Of a stretch of DNA of 64,000 nt, positions 52,660 to 61,360 are shown piece after piece. The stretch spans positions 62,001 to 126,000 of the forward strand of contig NZ_JAFBIY010000001.1 of the NCBI RefSeq assembly GCF_021531975.1, given 5' to 3'. A model generated the notes under the pieces. The model was not told the DNA's origin. It ran no database searches and worked only from the letters and a program-made list of their open reading frames with translations. How positions within the stretch are numbered: the stretch's first letter is position 1; the number at the start of each line of letters is the position of its first letter. The position numbers and the translations under genes were made by a program. This stretch comes from Faecalicatena contorta (GTDB lineage Bacteria > Bacillota > Clostridia > Lachnospirales > Lachnospiraceae).

Positions 52660-53265
52660 ATGGCAAATTATACCGAAGAACAATGGAACGCTAAAAAGGT
52701 TAAGCTTATGGAAAAGTGCTTTGACGGTTTTGCCGAGTTGGGACTCCACGGTACCGGTATTCGGACCCTGGCGAAGCATTGCGGATATAATACCTCTATG
52801 ATTTATACTTATTTCAAGGATCTGGACGACCTTATCATTCAATCCACCGAATACTGTATGAGTAAGGTGGAAGATGATTTTATGGCGAAAGCGCCCACAG
52901 ATGTCGAGGACTTATGGAGGTTTATCGACGAGATACCCTACTGGACGGCAGAAAAGCATGGCAAGAAATATCGCCTGATGTATCAGGTCTATACCCACCC
53001 GAAATACAGAGAATACGGAAAGATATTCTTTGCGGGTGTAGATAAGCGTTATACAGAATACGCAAAGAGCCTGGAGGGTAAGCTGGGTATTCCCTATCAA
53101 AAGCTGACGCCGCTCATTTTCATTCTGATAAGAGCCTGCGTACACTACGCATTGTTTGAGGACGAGTTCTATATGAAATCCCAGATAGAAACGCTCAAAG
53201 AAACTCTCGAACTATTTCTTATGAAATACAACCCGAAAGCAAGATCGGGTTCTGTGACAGAATAA
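52660..53265 (+). CDS. TetR-family regulator
   Basis: 201 residues. N-terminal helix-turn-helix (CFDGFAELGLHGTGIRTLAK, NTSMIYTYFKDLDDLI) and a C-terminal ligand-binding helical region. It lies 62 bases upstream of the large leucine-rich-repeat gene in the same direction, so it may control that gene. This is positional inference only. Confidence 0.9.
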   Translation: MANYTEEQWNAKKVKLMEKCFDGFAELGLHGTGIRTLAKHCGYNTSMIYTYFKDLDDLIIQSTEYCMSKVEDDFMAKAPTDVEDLWRFIDEIPYWTAEKHGKKYRLMYQVYTHPKYREYGKIFFAGVDKRYTEYAKSLEGKLGIPYQKLTPLIFILIRACVHYALFEDEFYMKSQIETLKETLELFLMKYNPKARSGSVTE

Positions 53266-53327
53266 AGCAAAGTCAATAACAATCTTTTAAGAAGAAAGAC
53301 TCAATACACATAAAACGGAGGTTTATT

Positions 53328-56300
53328 ATGAAAAAATGGATTCTGGGTGCCCTGGCTGTTCTGGCGTTGTGCCTTTTGGTCGTTTTTGGCAGAAAGACAT
53401 CACACACGCACCAATTCGGAGATTGGGAAACCATCACGGAAGCAGATTGTGTGACGGAAGGTCTAAAGGAGCGAACCTGCGACTGCGGTAAAACGGAAAA
53501 GAAAACTATCCCTGCTCTGGGACATACCGAAGTGACCGACGAGGCAGTGGAAGCTACCTGTACCGAAACCGGCCTGACGGAGGGCAAGCACTGCTCTGTC
53601 TGTAAAAAAGTTTTAGTTGCACAGCAGACTATCCCCGCACTGGGCCACAAGGAGGTCGTGGATGCCGGGGTGTCACCCACCTGTACCAGAACAGGTCTGA
53701 CAAAGGGCAAGCACTGCTCTGTCTGTAAAGAAGTTCTGGTTACGAAGAAAGTGGTTTCCGCCAAGGGCCACAGCTACGGCAAGCCTGTCTGGAGCTGGAG
53801 TGGTTACACCGACGCTACGGCAACCTTTACCTGTGCAGATGACAGCAGCCATGTTAAAGCTGTAACTGCTGCTATCACCAATAAGGTAACTACGGCTGCC
53901 ACTTGCGAGGCGGAAGGCATGCGTACTTATACGGCTGCCGTCACTCTCGGCGGTAAGACCTATACTGACACCAAAACGGAAGTCATCCCTGCGATGGGTC
54001 ACAGCTACGGCGAGCCTGTCTGGAGCTGGAGTGACGACTTTACAACCGCAACGGCAAGCTTCCCTTGTGCAAATGACAGCAGTCATGTGGTAAAGGAAAC
54101 AGGCACCATCACCAATGCGGTAACCACGGCTGCCGCCTGCGAGACAGAGGGCGTGCGCACCTACACAGCTGAAGTTACCTTCGGCGGCAAGACCTACACC
54201 GACACCAAGGACGAAGTCATCCCCGCGACGGGCCACAGCTACGGCGGGCCTGTCTGGAACTGGAGCGGCTACACCGCCGCGAAAGCGACCTTCACCTGCG
54301 CCAATGACAGCAACCATGTGGTAACGGAAACAGCTACCATTACCAGTAAGGTGACCACAGCTGCCACCTGTGAGACGGATGGTATGCGTACATACATGGC
54401 CGAAGTTACTTTCGACGGCAAGACATATACCAATACCCAAAAGCAAGTCATCTCTGCGCTGAATCACAGCTACAGTAATCGCGCCTGCCTAAGATGCGGT
54501 GCGCCGCAGCCGAGTAACGGCCTAGCGTTTGCGGAAAACACGGATGGTACATATTATGTTTCTGGAATTGGAACATGCAAAGATACGGCTGTTGTGATTC
54601 CGAAAACCTACAATGGCAAAGCTGTGACGGGTATTGGCAGTAATGCGTTCTACAATAAAAGTCTGACGAGCATTTATATTCCGAGCAGCGTGACCAGCAT
54701 CGGTCAATTTGCATTTGCCGGTTGCAGCGGCCTCACGAACCTCACCCTTTCGGATGGCGTGACCAGCATTGATATGTATGCGTTTGTCGATTGCAGCGGT
54801 CTTACGAGTGTCACCATTCCGAAAAGCGTGACCAGCATTGGTAATTCTGCATTCTGTAATTGCAGCGGCCTCACGAACCTCACCCTTTCGGATGGCGTGA
54901 CCAGCATCGGCCAATATGCGTTTGCCGATTGCAGCGATCTTACGAGTGTCACCATTCCGAAAAGCGTGACCAGCATCGGCTCTTATGCATTCAGACGTTG
55001 CAGCAAGATGACAAACTTTACAGTTGCGGATGGAAATCCAGTTTATTATTCGGCCGGAAATTGCCTGATAGAAACCTCCTCAAAGACCATTGTCATTGGA
55101 TTTGAGAAGAGCGTTATTCCAACGGACAACAGCGTGACCGGCATTGGCGAATATGCGTTCCAGTATTGCAGTGGTCTGGCAAGTTTCACCATTCCGGACA
55201 ACATAACGAGCATCGGCCAATATGCGTTTGCCGATTGCAGCGGTCTCACAAGTGTTACCATTCCGGGAAGTGTGACTAGCCTTGGAAAAGGAGTGTTCGA
55301 TAGCTGCGGTGACCTAGAGAACGTTACCATTTCGTATGGAGTAACGATTATCAGTGATAATGAATTCGATGATTGTAGTAATCTTTTGAATGTCACCATT
55401 CCGAACAGCGTGACGAGTATCGGCTCTTATGCATTCCGAAACTGCGGCAGTCTCACGAGTGTTGTCATTCCGGAAGGTGTAACCAGCATCGGTCAGAATG
55501 CGTTTGAAAATTGCAGCAGCCTTACGAGCATAACCATTCCGGAAAGCGTGACCAGCATCGGTTCTTATGCGTTCAAGAGTTGTGGCAATTTGACGAGTGT
55601 TGTCATTCCGGAAGGTGTAACCAGCATCGGTTCTTATGCGTTCTCTCATTGCAATGGCCTTAAGAGTGTCACACTTCCGAATAGCCTGACCAGCCTCAGC
55701 GATTCTATATTCCGAAACTGCAGCAGTCTGACGAGCATCGTTGTTCCGGACGGTGTGACCGATATCGGTTCTTATGCGTTCTCTCATTGCAATGGCCTTA
55801 AGAGTGTCACACTTGGAAATAAGGTGACGAACATCGGCATGTTTGCCTTCTACGACTGCAGCAGTCTGGCAAGTATCACTCTCGGAAATAGTGTGACCAG
55901 TATCGATTTAAAAGCGTTCTCCTGCTGTGGATTTACGAGTATTACCATTCCTGCGAGCGTGACCAGCATTGACGTTTCTGCGTTTGAATACTGCGGCGGG
56001 CTGACAAGCATTACGGTTGCGGATGGAAATACAGTTTATCGTTCGGCCGGGAATTGTCTGATAGAAATTTCTTCAGAGACCCTTTTTATGGGATGCAAGA
56101 ATAGTGTTATTCCGACGGATGGCAGTGTGACCAGCATCGGCGCTTCTGCGTTTGTCGGCTGCGGCAGTCCGACGAGTATCACAATTCCGAGCAGTGTGAC
56201 CAGCATCGGCGACTCGGCGTTCGCCGGCTGCGGTCTGACAAGTATCACCATTCCGGGTAGTGTGACCAGCATAGGTAGTTCTGCGTTCCAGGGGTGCAGC

Positions 56301-56837
56301 AGCATGACGAGTGTCATCATGGAAAAAGGTGTGACCAGCATAGGTAGTTCTGCGTTCCAAAGCTGCAGTATGACGAGCGTAACCATTCCGAACAGCGTGA
56401 CTAGTATTGGCGGGATGGCTTTCAAGGAATGTAATGGCCTTACGAGTGTCACCATTCCGGGCAGTGTGACGAGCTTTGGCGAATTTATGTTTAACTCCTG
56501 CGCGAGCCTGGCGAGCGTCGTTATCGAAAATGGTGTGACAAGCATCGGCAAGTCTGCATTCCAGGGATGCGTCAGCCTGTCAAGTGTTACCATTCCTGCG
56601 AGCGTGACCAGTATTGGGGAATCTGCGTTCTATTATTGCACCAGCTTGTCAAGTGTCACCATTCCGGGCAGTGTGACCGAGATCTGTGCTTATGCGTTTA
56701 GATCATGCAGCAGTCTGTCAACCATAGGATTTAACGGCACTTTAGGCCAGTGGAACAGCGTCAATAAGGGCAGCGGATGGTGGTCCGATATCCCCGCAAC
56801 CGGTGTCGAGTGTACCGACGGCTTTCAACGTTTTTAA
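53328..56837 (+). CDS. BspA-type leucine-rich-repeat surface protein
   Basis: 1169 residues. An N-terminal signal/anchor (about 4-20), then three Cys-rich repeats of about 45 residues (LTEGKHCSVCKKVLV type). Next come three repeats of about 90 residues starting HSYGxPVWxWS and containing SSHV and GKTYTDT. From about residue 430 there are 27-28 copies of a 22-23-residue LRR_5 unit (VTSIGSYAFxxCxxLTSVTIPxS). Two LRR units carry a longer insertion (NCLIETSSKTIVIG and NCLIEISSETLFMG). BspA-like proteins bind host matrix or other bacteria. No LPXTG or cell-wall motif is seen at the C-terminus, so retention by the N-terminal helix or release is likely. GC-rich codons differ from its neighbours. Confidence 0.92.
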   Translation: MKKWILGALAVLALCLLVVFGRKTSHTHQFGDWETITEADCVTEGLKERTCDCGKTEKKTIPALGHTEVTDEAVEATCTETGLTEGKHCSVCKKVLVAQQTIPALGHKEVVDAGVSPTCTRTGLTKGKHCSVCKEVLVTKKVVSAKGHSYGKPVWSWSGYTDATATFTCADDSSHVKAVTAAITNKVTTAATCEAEGMRTYTAAVTLGGKTYTDTKTEVIPAMGHSYGEPVWSWSDDFTTATASFPCANDSSHVVKETGTITNAVTTAAACETEGVRTYTAEVTFGGKTYTDTKDEVIPATGHSYGGPVWNWSGYTAAKATFTCANDSNHVVTETATITSKVTTAATCETDGMRTYMAEVTFDGKTYTNTQKQVISALNHSYSNRACLRCGAPQPSNGLAFAENTDGTYYVSGIGTCKDTAVVIPKTYNGKAVTGIGSNAFYNKSLTSIYIPSSVTSIGQFAFAGCSGLTNLTLSDGVTSIDMYAFVDCSGLTSVTIPKSVTSIGNSAFCNCSGLTNLTLSDGVTSIGQYAFADCSDLTSVTIPKSVTSIGSYAFRRCSKMTNFTVADGNPVYYSAGNCLIETSSKTIVIGFEKSVIPTDNSVTGIGEYAFQYCSGLASFTIPDNITSIGQYAFADCSGLTSVTIPGSVTSLGKGVFDSCGDLENVTISYGVTIISDNEFDDCSNLLNVTIPNSVTSIGSYAFRNCGSLTSVVIPEGVTSIGQNAFENCSSLTSITIPESVTSIGSYAFKSCGNLTSVVIPEGVTSIGSYAFSHCNGLKSVTLPNSLTSLSDSIFRNCSSLTSIVVPDGVTDIGSYAFSHCNGLKSVTLGNKVTNIGMFAFYDCSSLASITLGNSVTSIDLKAFSCCGFTSITIPASVTSIDVSAFEYCGGLTSITVADGNTVYRSAGNCLIEISSETLFMGCKNSVIPTDGSVTSIGASAFVGCGSPTSITIPSSVTSIGDSAFAGCGLTSITIPGSVTSIGSSAFQGCSSMTSVIMEKGVTSIGSSAFQSCSMTSVTIPNSVTSIGGMAFKECNGLTSVTIPGSVTSFGEFMFNSCASLASVVIENGVTSIGKSAFQGCVSLSSVTIPASVTSIGESAFYYCTSLSSVTIPGSVTEICAYAFRSCSSLSTIGFNGTLGQWNSVNKGSGWWSDIPATGVECTDGFQRF
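54680..56700 (+). repeat. Tandem 66-69-bp LRR-coding repeats
   Basis: About 27 units repeating GTGACCAGCATCGG and TGCAGC motifs in phase. Some adjacent units are almost identical at the DNA level (for example TTCTCTCATTGCAATGGCCT at about 55643 and 55783), which suggests recent internal duplication and possible length variation. Confidence 0.85.
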
Positions 56838-56915
56838 GTAGTTGATGTGTTCCAAACAAAAGGACTGTCAGCCAGTTCCTGAAAGAAAGCAGAGGCTGTA
56901 AAAAATTTTCTAAAG

Positions 56916-56951
56916 AAAAATCGCTGAGGTCATGTGGCCTCAGCGATTTTT
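56916..56951. terminator. Bidirectional-looking terminator after LRR gene
   Basis: AAAAATCGCTGAGG pairs perfectly with CCTCAGCGATTTTT around a short loop. It has A-run and T-run ends on both strands. Confidence 0.9.
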
Positions 56952-57139
56952 GGTATAATTCGTTATGCGGCTAATTCATAATACCAAAACAATTATATCA
57001 CTCGTCAAATGAAAAAAAGTTCAGGTATTCTAAAAAGTTTTTATCATTCGAATAACAAAAGATGAAATCTTGTTGCTGATATTGCTGATAATGGCATGGA
57101 TCCTTATGACATCTATACGACCAATATATGAGATTGTGT

Positions 57140-57169
57140 TTGTTGAAGCGGCGTGAATCGTGATATAAT
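57140..57169 (+). promoter_or_regulatory. Promoter of the FMN-binding gene
   Basis: TTGTTG (57140-57145), 18 bases, TATAAT (57164-57169). ACAGGAGG lies before the start codon. Confidence 0.6.
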
Positions 57170-57219
57170 TGTTTCAGTATTTTTGATTTATTCAATTAAG
57201 ATGACAGGAGGATTAGCAC

Positions 57220-57612
57220 ATGGAACGGGTAGTAAAATTTCTAAAAGATGCAGAAACGTATTATTTAGCAACAGTAGAAGGTGATCAGCCAAGAGTCAGA
57301 CCATTTGGAACTGCTCATATTTTTGAAGGAAAACTTTATATACAGACAGGGAAGATAAAGGATGTATCAAAGCAGCTGCATATCAATCCAAAGGCCGAAA
57401 TATGCGCCTTTAAGAATGGTGAGTGGCTTCGGGTGTCTGGTGAACTTATTCCAGATGACCGCAGAGAAGCAAGACAGTCTATGCTGGATGCATATCCATC
57501 ACTGCAGAAGATGTATTCCGCAGATGATGGTAATACGGAGGTGTTTTATTTTACAAATGCAACCGCTACATTTTCAGCATTTACACATGAACCGGAAGTA
57601 GAGAAGTTCTAA
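57220..57612 (+). CDS. Pyridoxamine 5'-phosphate oxidase-family FMN-binding protein
   Basis: 130 residues of the split-barrel FMN fold: FLKDAETYYLATVEGDQPRV (substrate/FMN strand) followed by RPFGTAHIFEGKLYIQTG and AEICAFKNGEWLRVSGEL. Small members of this family act as flavin reductases or F420/FMN stress proteins. Probably a single-gene unit; 36 bases before the next gene. Confidence 0.88.
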   Translation: MERVVKFLKDAETYYLATVEGDQPRVRPFGTAHIFEGKLYIQTGKIKDVSKQLHINPKAEICAFKNGEWLRVSGELIPDDRREARQSMLDAYPSLQKMYSADDGNTEVFYFTNATATFSAFTHEPEVEKF

Positions 57613-57648
57613 TCTATTTCAATATTTCTGTATAGCGAGGATAGGAAG

Positions 57649-59799
57649 ATGGGATTATTTGGTAAAAAGAAAACGCCACAGCAGTATATGGAAAAAGGCA
57701 AGGAAAATATGCAGGGTGGGTTTTATGCCCTTGCAGCATCCAGCTTTAGTAAGGTTAAGGGAGAATTAGAAGCAGAAGCTTTGTATCAAGCCGGTATTTG
57801 CTATCTGATGATGGATAAAAAGAAGCATGATAAATACAATATCCGTTTTGCCAGTGAATATTTTGAAAAGTCGGCAAAAATTGGTCATAAGGGCTCCTCT
57901 GCTATCATAAGCTGTGGAATTTCGGCAGACTCGGATATCGATCATCTTATTGCTATATCCCAAACTGCACAAACGAATGGTACAGAATTATATGCAACCG
58001 GTCAGAAAAAATCAAATGCTAAAGAAGATAAAAATGTCAAAGCGGATAAAGATGCCCAAAATGATAAGGACATATTGGATTTTTTTGAGATAGAAGATGA
58101 AGAAAAGGAAAGAGCGGAAACGCAGGCAATTCTTGCCCTGCCCGGAGGCGATGATTTTTTACGTGGGAAAGAGGCTGAAAAAAATTCAGATTATGATGAG
58201 GTGGAAAGAACATGGACAAAGGCTGCAGAGGCTGGAAATGCAGAAGCATTAAAAGCGATTGTAGGCTTTTATCATAATAAGGGTGTATTTTGGGTTTTTA
58301 AGGATAAAACGGAAAAAGCGAAGTATTGTAATCCGGACAAAGTGATTTATTGGGGAAAGAAAGCCGTTTCTCAGGGGATTAATTTGTATTCGGATCTGAT
58401 GGATGCCTATGCGGAAAAGGGACAGTGGGATGAGGCCATAGCCTGTGGAAAAGAGGCAATTGAAAAAGGTTATAACGGGCAATGGTATTTGATGGAGCTT
58501 TTTTTGAAAAAGAAAGACTATGATCAGGTTCTTTACTGGGCAAAGGAATATGACAAAAAGGTAGCTGGATATCAGGCGTCAAAACGCTTGGATGAAGTGC
58601 GATCCTCTGTACTGAAGAATGCAGATAAAGCAGATAAAGAAAAGGATTATAAGACCAAAAGGGAGCAATTGCAGATCGCAGCTGCTTTATACAGCCCTGC
58701 TGCAATGTATCAACTGGGGCGTATGGCCGAACAGGGGGAAGGCACCGCGGCAGACTTCGAAGAGGCTTTGGAATGGTATCAAAAAGCCTCAAATATGGGA
58801 TATTCCAGTGCAAAGCTAAGAAAAGGCACCATCGAGAGCGTAATAAGTCAAAGGGACAGTCTGGAAAAAATAGCGGAGATTACCGGATCTTCGAAAACAA
58901 TAATAGAACTCATGAAGCATGGCATTGAGGAAGAAGAACAGCTAATGGAGCTGGGACAGAAATACTTCTTTGAAGGTAACTATAAAGAGGCGTTGGTTCC
59001 GCTTCGTATTTTGGCGGAAAGAGAATGCAGAGGTGCCCTTTATCTGCTGGGACGCATGTATGCGGAAGGACTTGGGGTTGACAGAGATTGCAGTATGGCG
59101 AAAGACTTTTATGATAAATTGACCGCACAATCGGTAAATAATCGTTACACAATCCCCTTCGGAACGTATCCACAAGGCGAAAATGGGGAAGTACAGCCAC
59201 TGCACTGGTTCGTGCTGGACCGTGAAGGAGACAGCCTTCTGCTTTTGAGCGAAAAGGTAATAAAGAAGGAGCCATATCATATAGCGGATAATAGAACAAC
59301 CTGGGTAGATTGCAGTCTGCGCCATTGGCTGAATCATGATTTTCTTCAGTCGGCCTTTACAGAAAAAGAGCGGCAGAAGCTTATTAAAAAAGCAGATGTG
59401 ATAAATAAAGGTAATAAGGATTTCCATACATCTGGCGGATCTGATACCAAAGATCAGATATTCCTTTTGAGTCTCGAACAGGCAATAAAGTATTTCAGCA
59501 AAGGAGACCCGGAGAGAATAGAGATCGGTCTTTTAGAAGACGAGGGATTTTGTTACTATACAACAAAGTGCGCCGAAGCAAAAGGCCTTGCAACAAAGTA
59601 TGTAATTAAGAATGAGAGAAAGCAGGATGCCGCCCCGGAATATTACCGTTGGTGGCTGTGTTCTCCGGGAGAAAGCTGGGAGAGGGCGTCATATGTCGAT
59701 TCTAAGGGAGTGATAGAGCCATCCGGAAGAAAAGTAGGTGATTTTGATACAGGAGTACGACCTGCCTTATGGTTAAATCTTAGAACGAAAATATATTAA
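57649..59799 (+). CDS. SEL1-repeat protein with C-terminal DUF6273-like domain
   Basis: 716 residues, no signal peptide. Residues to about 480 are helical SEL1/TPR-type repeats (AEALYQAGICYLMMDKKKHD, AAMYQLGRMAEQGEGTAADF, GALYLLGRMYAEGLGVDRDC). An acidic Lys/Asp linker lies at about 120-150. From about 497 a beta-rich domain appears with the family pattern IPFGTYPQ, WVDCSLRHWLNHDF, FLLSLEQAIKYF, YRWWLCSPGESWERASYVDS, GVRPALWLNL. This C-terminal type is usually met in gut Firmicutes and resembles formylglycine-enzyme/C-type-lectin-like modules. SEL1 arrays mediate protein contacts. Function unknown. Confidence 0.8.
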   Translation: MGLFGKKKTPQQYMEKGKENMQGGFYALAASSFSKVKGELEAEALYQAGICYLMMDKKKHDKYNIRFASEYFEKSAKIGHKGSSAIISCGISADSDIDHLIAISQTAQTNGTELYATGQKKSNAKEDKNVKADKDAQNDKDILDFFEIEDEEKERAETQAILALPGGDDFLRGKEAEKNSDYDEVERTWTKAAEAGNAEALKAIVGFYHNKGVFWVFKDKTEKAKYCNPDKVIYWGKKAVSQGINLYSDLMDAYAEKGQWDEAIACGKEAIEKGYNGQWYLMELFLKKKDYDQVLYWAKEYDKKVAGYQASKRLDEVRSSVLKNADKADKEKDYKTKREQLQIAAALYSPAAMYQLGRMAEQGEGTAADFEEALEWYQKASNMGYSSAKLRKGTIESVISQRDSLEKIAEITGSSKTIIELMKHGIEEEEQLMELGQKYFFEGNYKEALVPLRILAERECRGALYLLGRMYAEGLGVDRDCSMAKDFYDKLTAQSVNNRYTIPFGTYPQGENGEVQPLHWFVLDREGDSLLLLSEKVIKKEPYHIADNRTTWVDCSLRHWLNHDFLQSAFTEKERQKLIKKADVINKGNKDFHTSGGSDTKDQIFLLSLEQAIKYFSKGDPERIEIGLLEDEGFCYYTTKCAEAKGLATKYVIKNERKQDAAPEYYRWWLCSPGESWERASYVDSKGVIEPSGRKVGDFDTGVRPALWLNLRTKIY

Positions 59800-59812
59800 T
59801 TTCATGGCACCC

Positions 59813-60223
59813 TTAAAATGAATTTGAAAGTCTTGATTCTATAGAAGATATTGCATTTTTGTATGAAATCAAGATGTGACTGGGAGCAAATAATACGGAT
59901 GGAATGATTGAGAGAGTCAATGCTCTGAAAACGCTGTTTTTCCGAAAGAAAACAATCCAGATAGCGCAGTATATTATTACTAATAGCGTATCTGTAATTA
60001 GATAAATAGCAAGCGCCTCGTCAGACCACCACCCGAACCAGGTCCCGGGAATATTGATCATCATAAATCCCAGGCAGCCAAATCTGCCGATTTGTTCAAT
60101 GATTTCGACAAGTTTGTTGCTCCACTTATTTTCAAAGCCATCTTTACACTTAATAGCAAACACGATATTTGGAATCATTATGATCGAAACAAAAAACAGC
60201 CCAAATACATTAATCCAACCCAT
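59813..60223 (-). CDS. Hypothetical membrane protein
   Basis: 136 residues on the minus strand with four hydrophobic segments (about 4-22, 48-62, 70-90 and 98-115). AGAAGGAGC is placed correctly before the ATG at 60223, which argues for a real gene. Not recognised; aromatic-rich GTWFGWWSDEALAIYL is distinctive. Convergent with the SEL1 gene, whose stop is 14 bases away. Confidence 0.65.
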   Translation of the reverse strand: MGWINVFGLFFVSIIMIPNIVFAIKCKDGFENKWSNKLVEIIEQIGRFGCLGFMMINIPGTWFGWWSDEALAIYLITDTLLVIIYCAIWIVFFRKNSVFRALTLSIIPSVLFAPSHILISYKNAISSIESRLSNSF

Positions 60224-60366
60224 AAAATGCTCCTTCTGTAAGGTTTTCTTCTGTCAATTCAAATTATACATGAAAAAATGAAAATTTCCATACCTCCGGT
60301 TGAGAATATTGATGAAGAGGATTTGATTAAAAAAATAGTTGCGGTAAATAATATAAACGAAATAAA

Positions 60367-60418
60367 GAGTGCAAAACTTGCACTCTTTATTGACATAAGT
60401 GCAAAACTTGCATTATTA
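60367..60418 (+). promoter_or_regulatory. Promoter with tandem operators of the toxin-antitoxin pair
   Basis: A perfect dyad GAGTGCAA-AAC-TTGCACTC (60367-60385) and a second, AGTGCAAAACTTGCATT (60398-60414), are 31 bp apart (three helical turns). The promoter TTGACA (60390-60395), 17 bases, TTATTA is interleaved with them, the second dyad filling the spacer. Confidence 0.85.
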
Positions 60419-60437
60419 TATGTGTGGAGGTGCAAAT

Positions 60438-60911
60438 ATGGGTGAATTAAAGGAGCTAAGAATAGAGAAAAAAATGACGCAACAAGAAGTTGCAGACTTG
60501 GTTGGAATTTCGCTACGTTCCTATAAATCATACGAAAATGATGAAAAAAAGCGTGATTCAATAAAATACAAATATATTGTAGAGCAATTGACAAAAATTA
60601 ATTATATTGATGAAGAGCATGGATTATTAACGATTGAAGATATCAAGAGCAAATGTTCCAAAGTGTTAGAACATTATGATGTGAATTTTTGTTATCTGTT
60701 CGGTTCTTATGCAAAAGGGAAGGAAACACCTACAAGCGATGTAGACCTTTTGATTTCTGCAAACGTAAAAGGGCTAAAATTTTACGGATTAGTAGAGGAG
60801 TTAAGAGTTGCACTTCAGAAGAAAGTGGACGTTCTGGATATGAACCAACTGAAGGACAACCTGGAATTGACAGAAGAGATATTCAAAGATGGAGTAAAGA
60901 TATATGGATAA
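60438..60911 (+). CDS. MntA-type antitoxin: XRE domain fused to minimal nucleotidyltransferase
   Basis: 157 residues. N-terminal XRE helix-turn-helix (KKMTQQEVADLVGISLRSYK) and C-terminal minimal nucleotidyltransferase with the GSx10DxD signature (LFGSYAKGKETPTSDVDLLI). MntA antitoxins neutralise HepT by AMPylation. A DNA-binding domain joined to it should allow direct autorepression at the tandem dyads just upstream. ATG 60438 follows TGGAGGTGC. Overlaps the toxin gene by 8 bases. Confidence 0.92.
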   Translation: MGELKELRIEKKMTQQEVADLVGISLRSYKSYENDEKKRDSIKYKYIVEQLTKINYIDEEHGLLTIEDIKSKCSKVLEHYDVNFCYLFGSYAKGKETPTSDVDLLISANVKGLKFYGLVEELRVALQKKVDVLDMNQLKDNLELTEEIFKDGVKIYG

Positions 60912-61233
60912 CATAAAAAATAATGCATATTACATTCAAAAAATAAGAAAAGACCTGGAATTTATAGTGACTCAAATGCGGGATGTAGATATTGAGGAAT
61001 TGAACACAAATGAGGTGTTGCTTGATTCGATGCTGTTTCGAATGATTCAGATTTCAGAAAACGCAAAGAAATTGTCGGATGAGTATAAGATGTCTCATCG
61101 ATATGTGCCGTGGAATGCATTGAGTGGTATGAGAAACAGAATCGTACACGATTATGGTAATGTGGATTTGAATGTGGTGTATGAGACATTAAAAACAGAC
61201 ATACCGGAACTTATAGAACTACTTGAAGATTAA
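60904..61233 (+). CDS. HepT-type HEPN RNase toxin
   Basis: 109 residues, all-helical HEPN (DUF86). The catalytic motif Rx4HxY is intact in MRNRIVHDYG (about residues 76-85), the Tyr being the expected AMPylation target. Cleaves RNA when not neutralised by MntA. Pairing with the antitoxin by overlapping frames and shared promoter makes a type VII toxin-antitoxin module. Confidence 0.92.
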   Translation: MDNIKNNAYYIQKIRKDLEFIVTQMRDVDIEELNTNEVLLDSMLFRMIQISENAKKLSDEYKMSHRYVPWNALSGMRNRIVHDYGNVDLNVVYETLKTDIPELIELLED

Positions 61234-61237
61234 GATG

Positions 61238-61345
61238 TTATGCATCCTTGAAAGGTTCGGTCTGTGTGACCTTGAAATCACCGTAAATGTGGATGTCCAT
61301 GTCATCGACCGGATGATACAGCAGTATGATATAGAAAAAACAGGT
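61238..61345 (-). pseudogene. C-terminal gene fragment on minus strand
   Basis: The minus strand encodes LLYHPVDDMDIHIYGDFKVT then QTEPFKDA and a stop, a sensible coding-like C-terminus with no start and no upstream body. It looks like the tail of a gene from an integrative element left behind by deletion. Family not recognised. Confidence 0.4.
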
Positions 61346-61360
61346 TATAGGTAATAAATT

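Larger units (their letters stand above)
56838..57219. other. Intergenic region after the LRR gene
   Basis: 382 bases. It holds a strong terminator (56916-56951), then AT-rich sequence. One frame without a start codon (about 57043-57156) encodes a hydrophobic peptide (LLLILLIMAWILMTSIRPIY) and ends in a stop; probably a fragment of a membrane protein. The promoter of the next gene lies at 57140-57169. Confidence 0.45.

Noticed and set aside
53273-56593. Long minus-strand frames opposite the LRR gene
   Set aside because: They mirror the repetitive plus-strand coding sequence, lack ribosome sites and show only low-complexity translations.
54680-56700. Minisatellite or non-coding tandem repeat
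   Set aside because: The repeats are in phase with a single long reading frame and keep LRR residues, so they are coding.
56998-57195. Minus-strand 65-codon frame after the LRR gene
   Set aside because: No ribosome site, odd Tyr/His/Gln-rich composition and overlap with the promoter of the next gene.
60275-60440. Small plus-strand frame crossing the toxin-antitoxin operators
   Set aside because: It has no ribosome site and its residues (SAKLAL repeated) arise from the tandem dyads; it is treated as chance.
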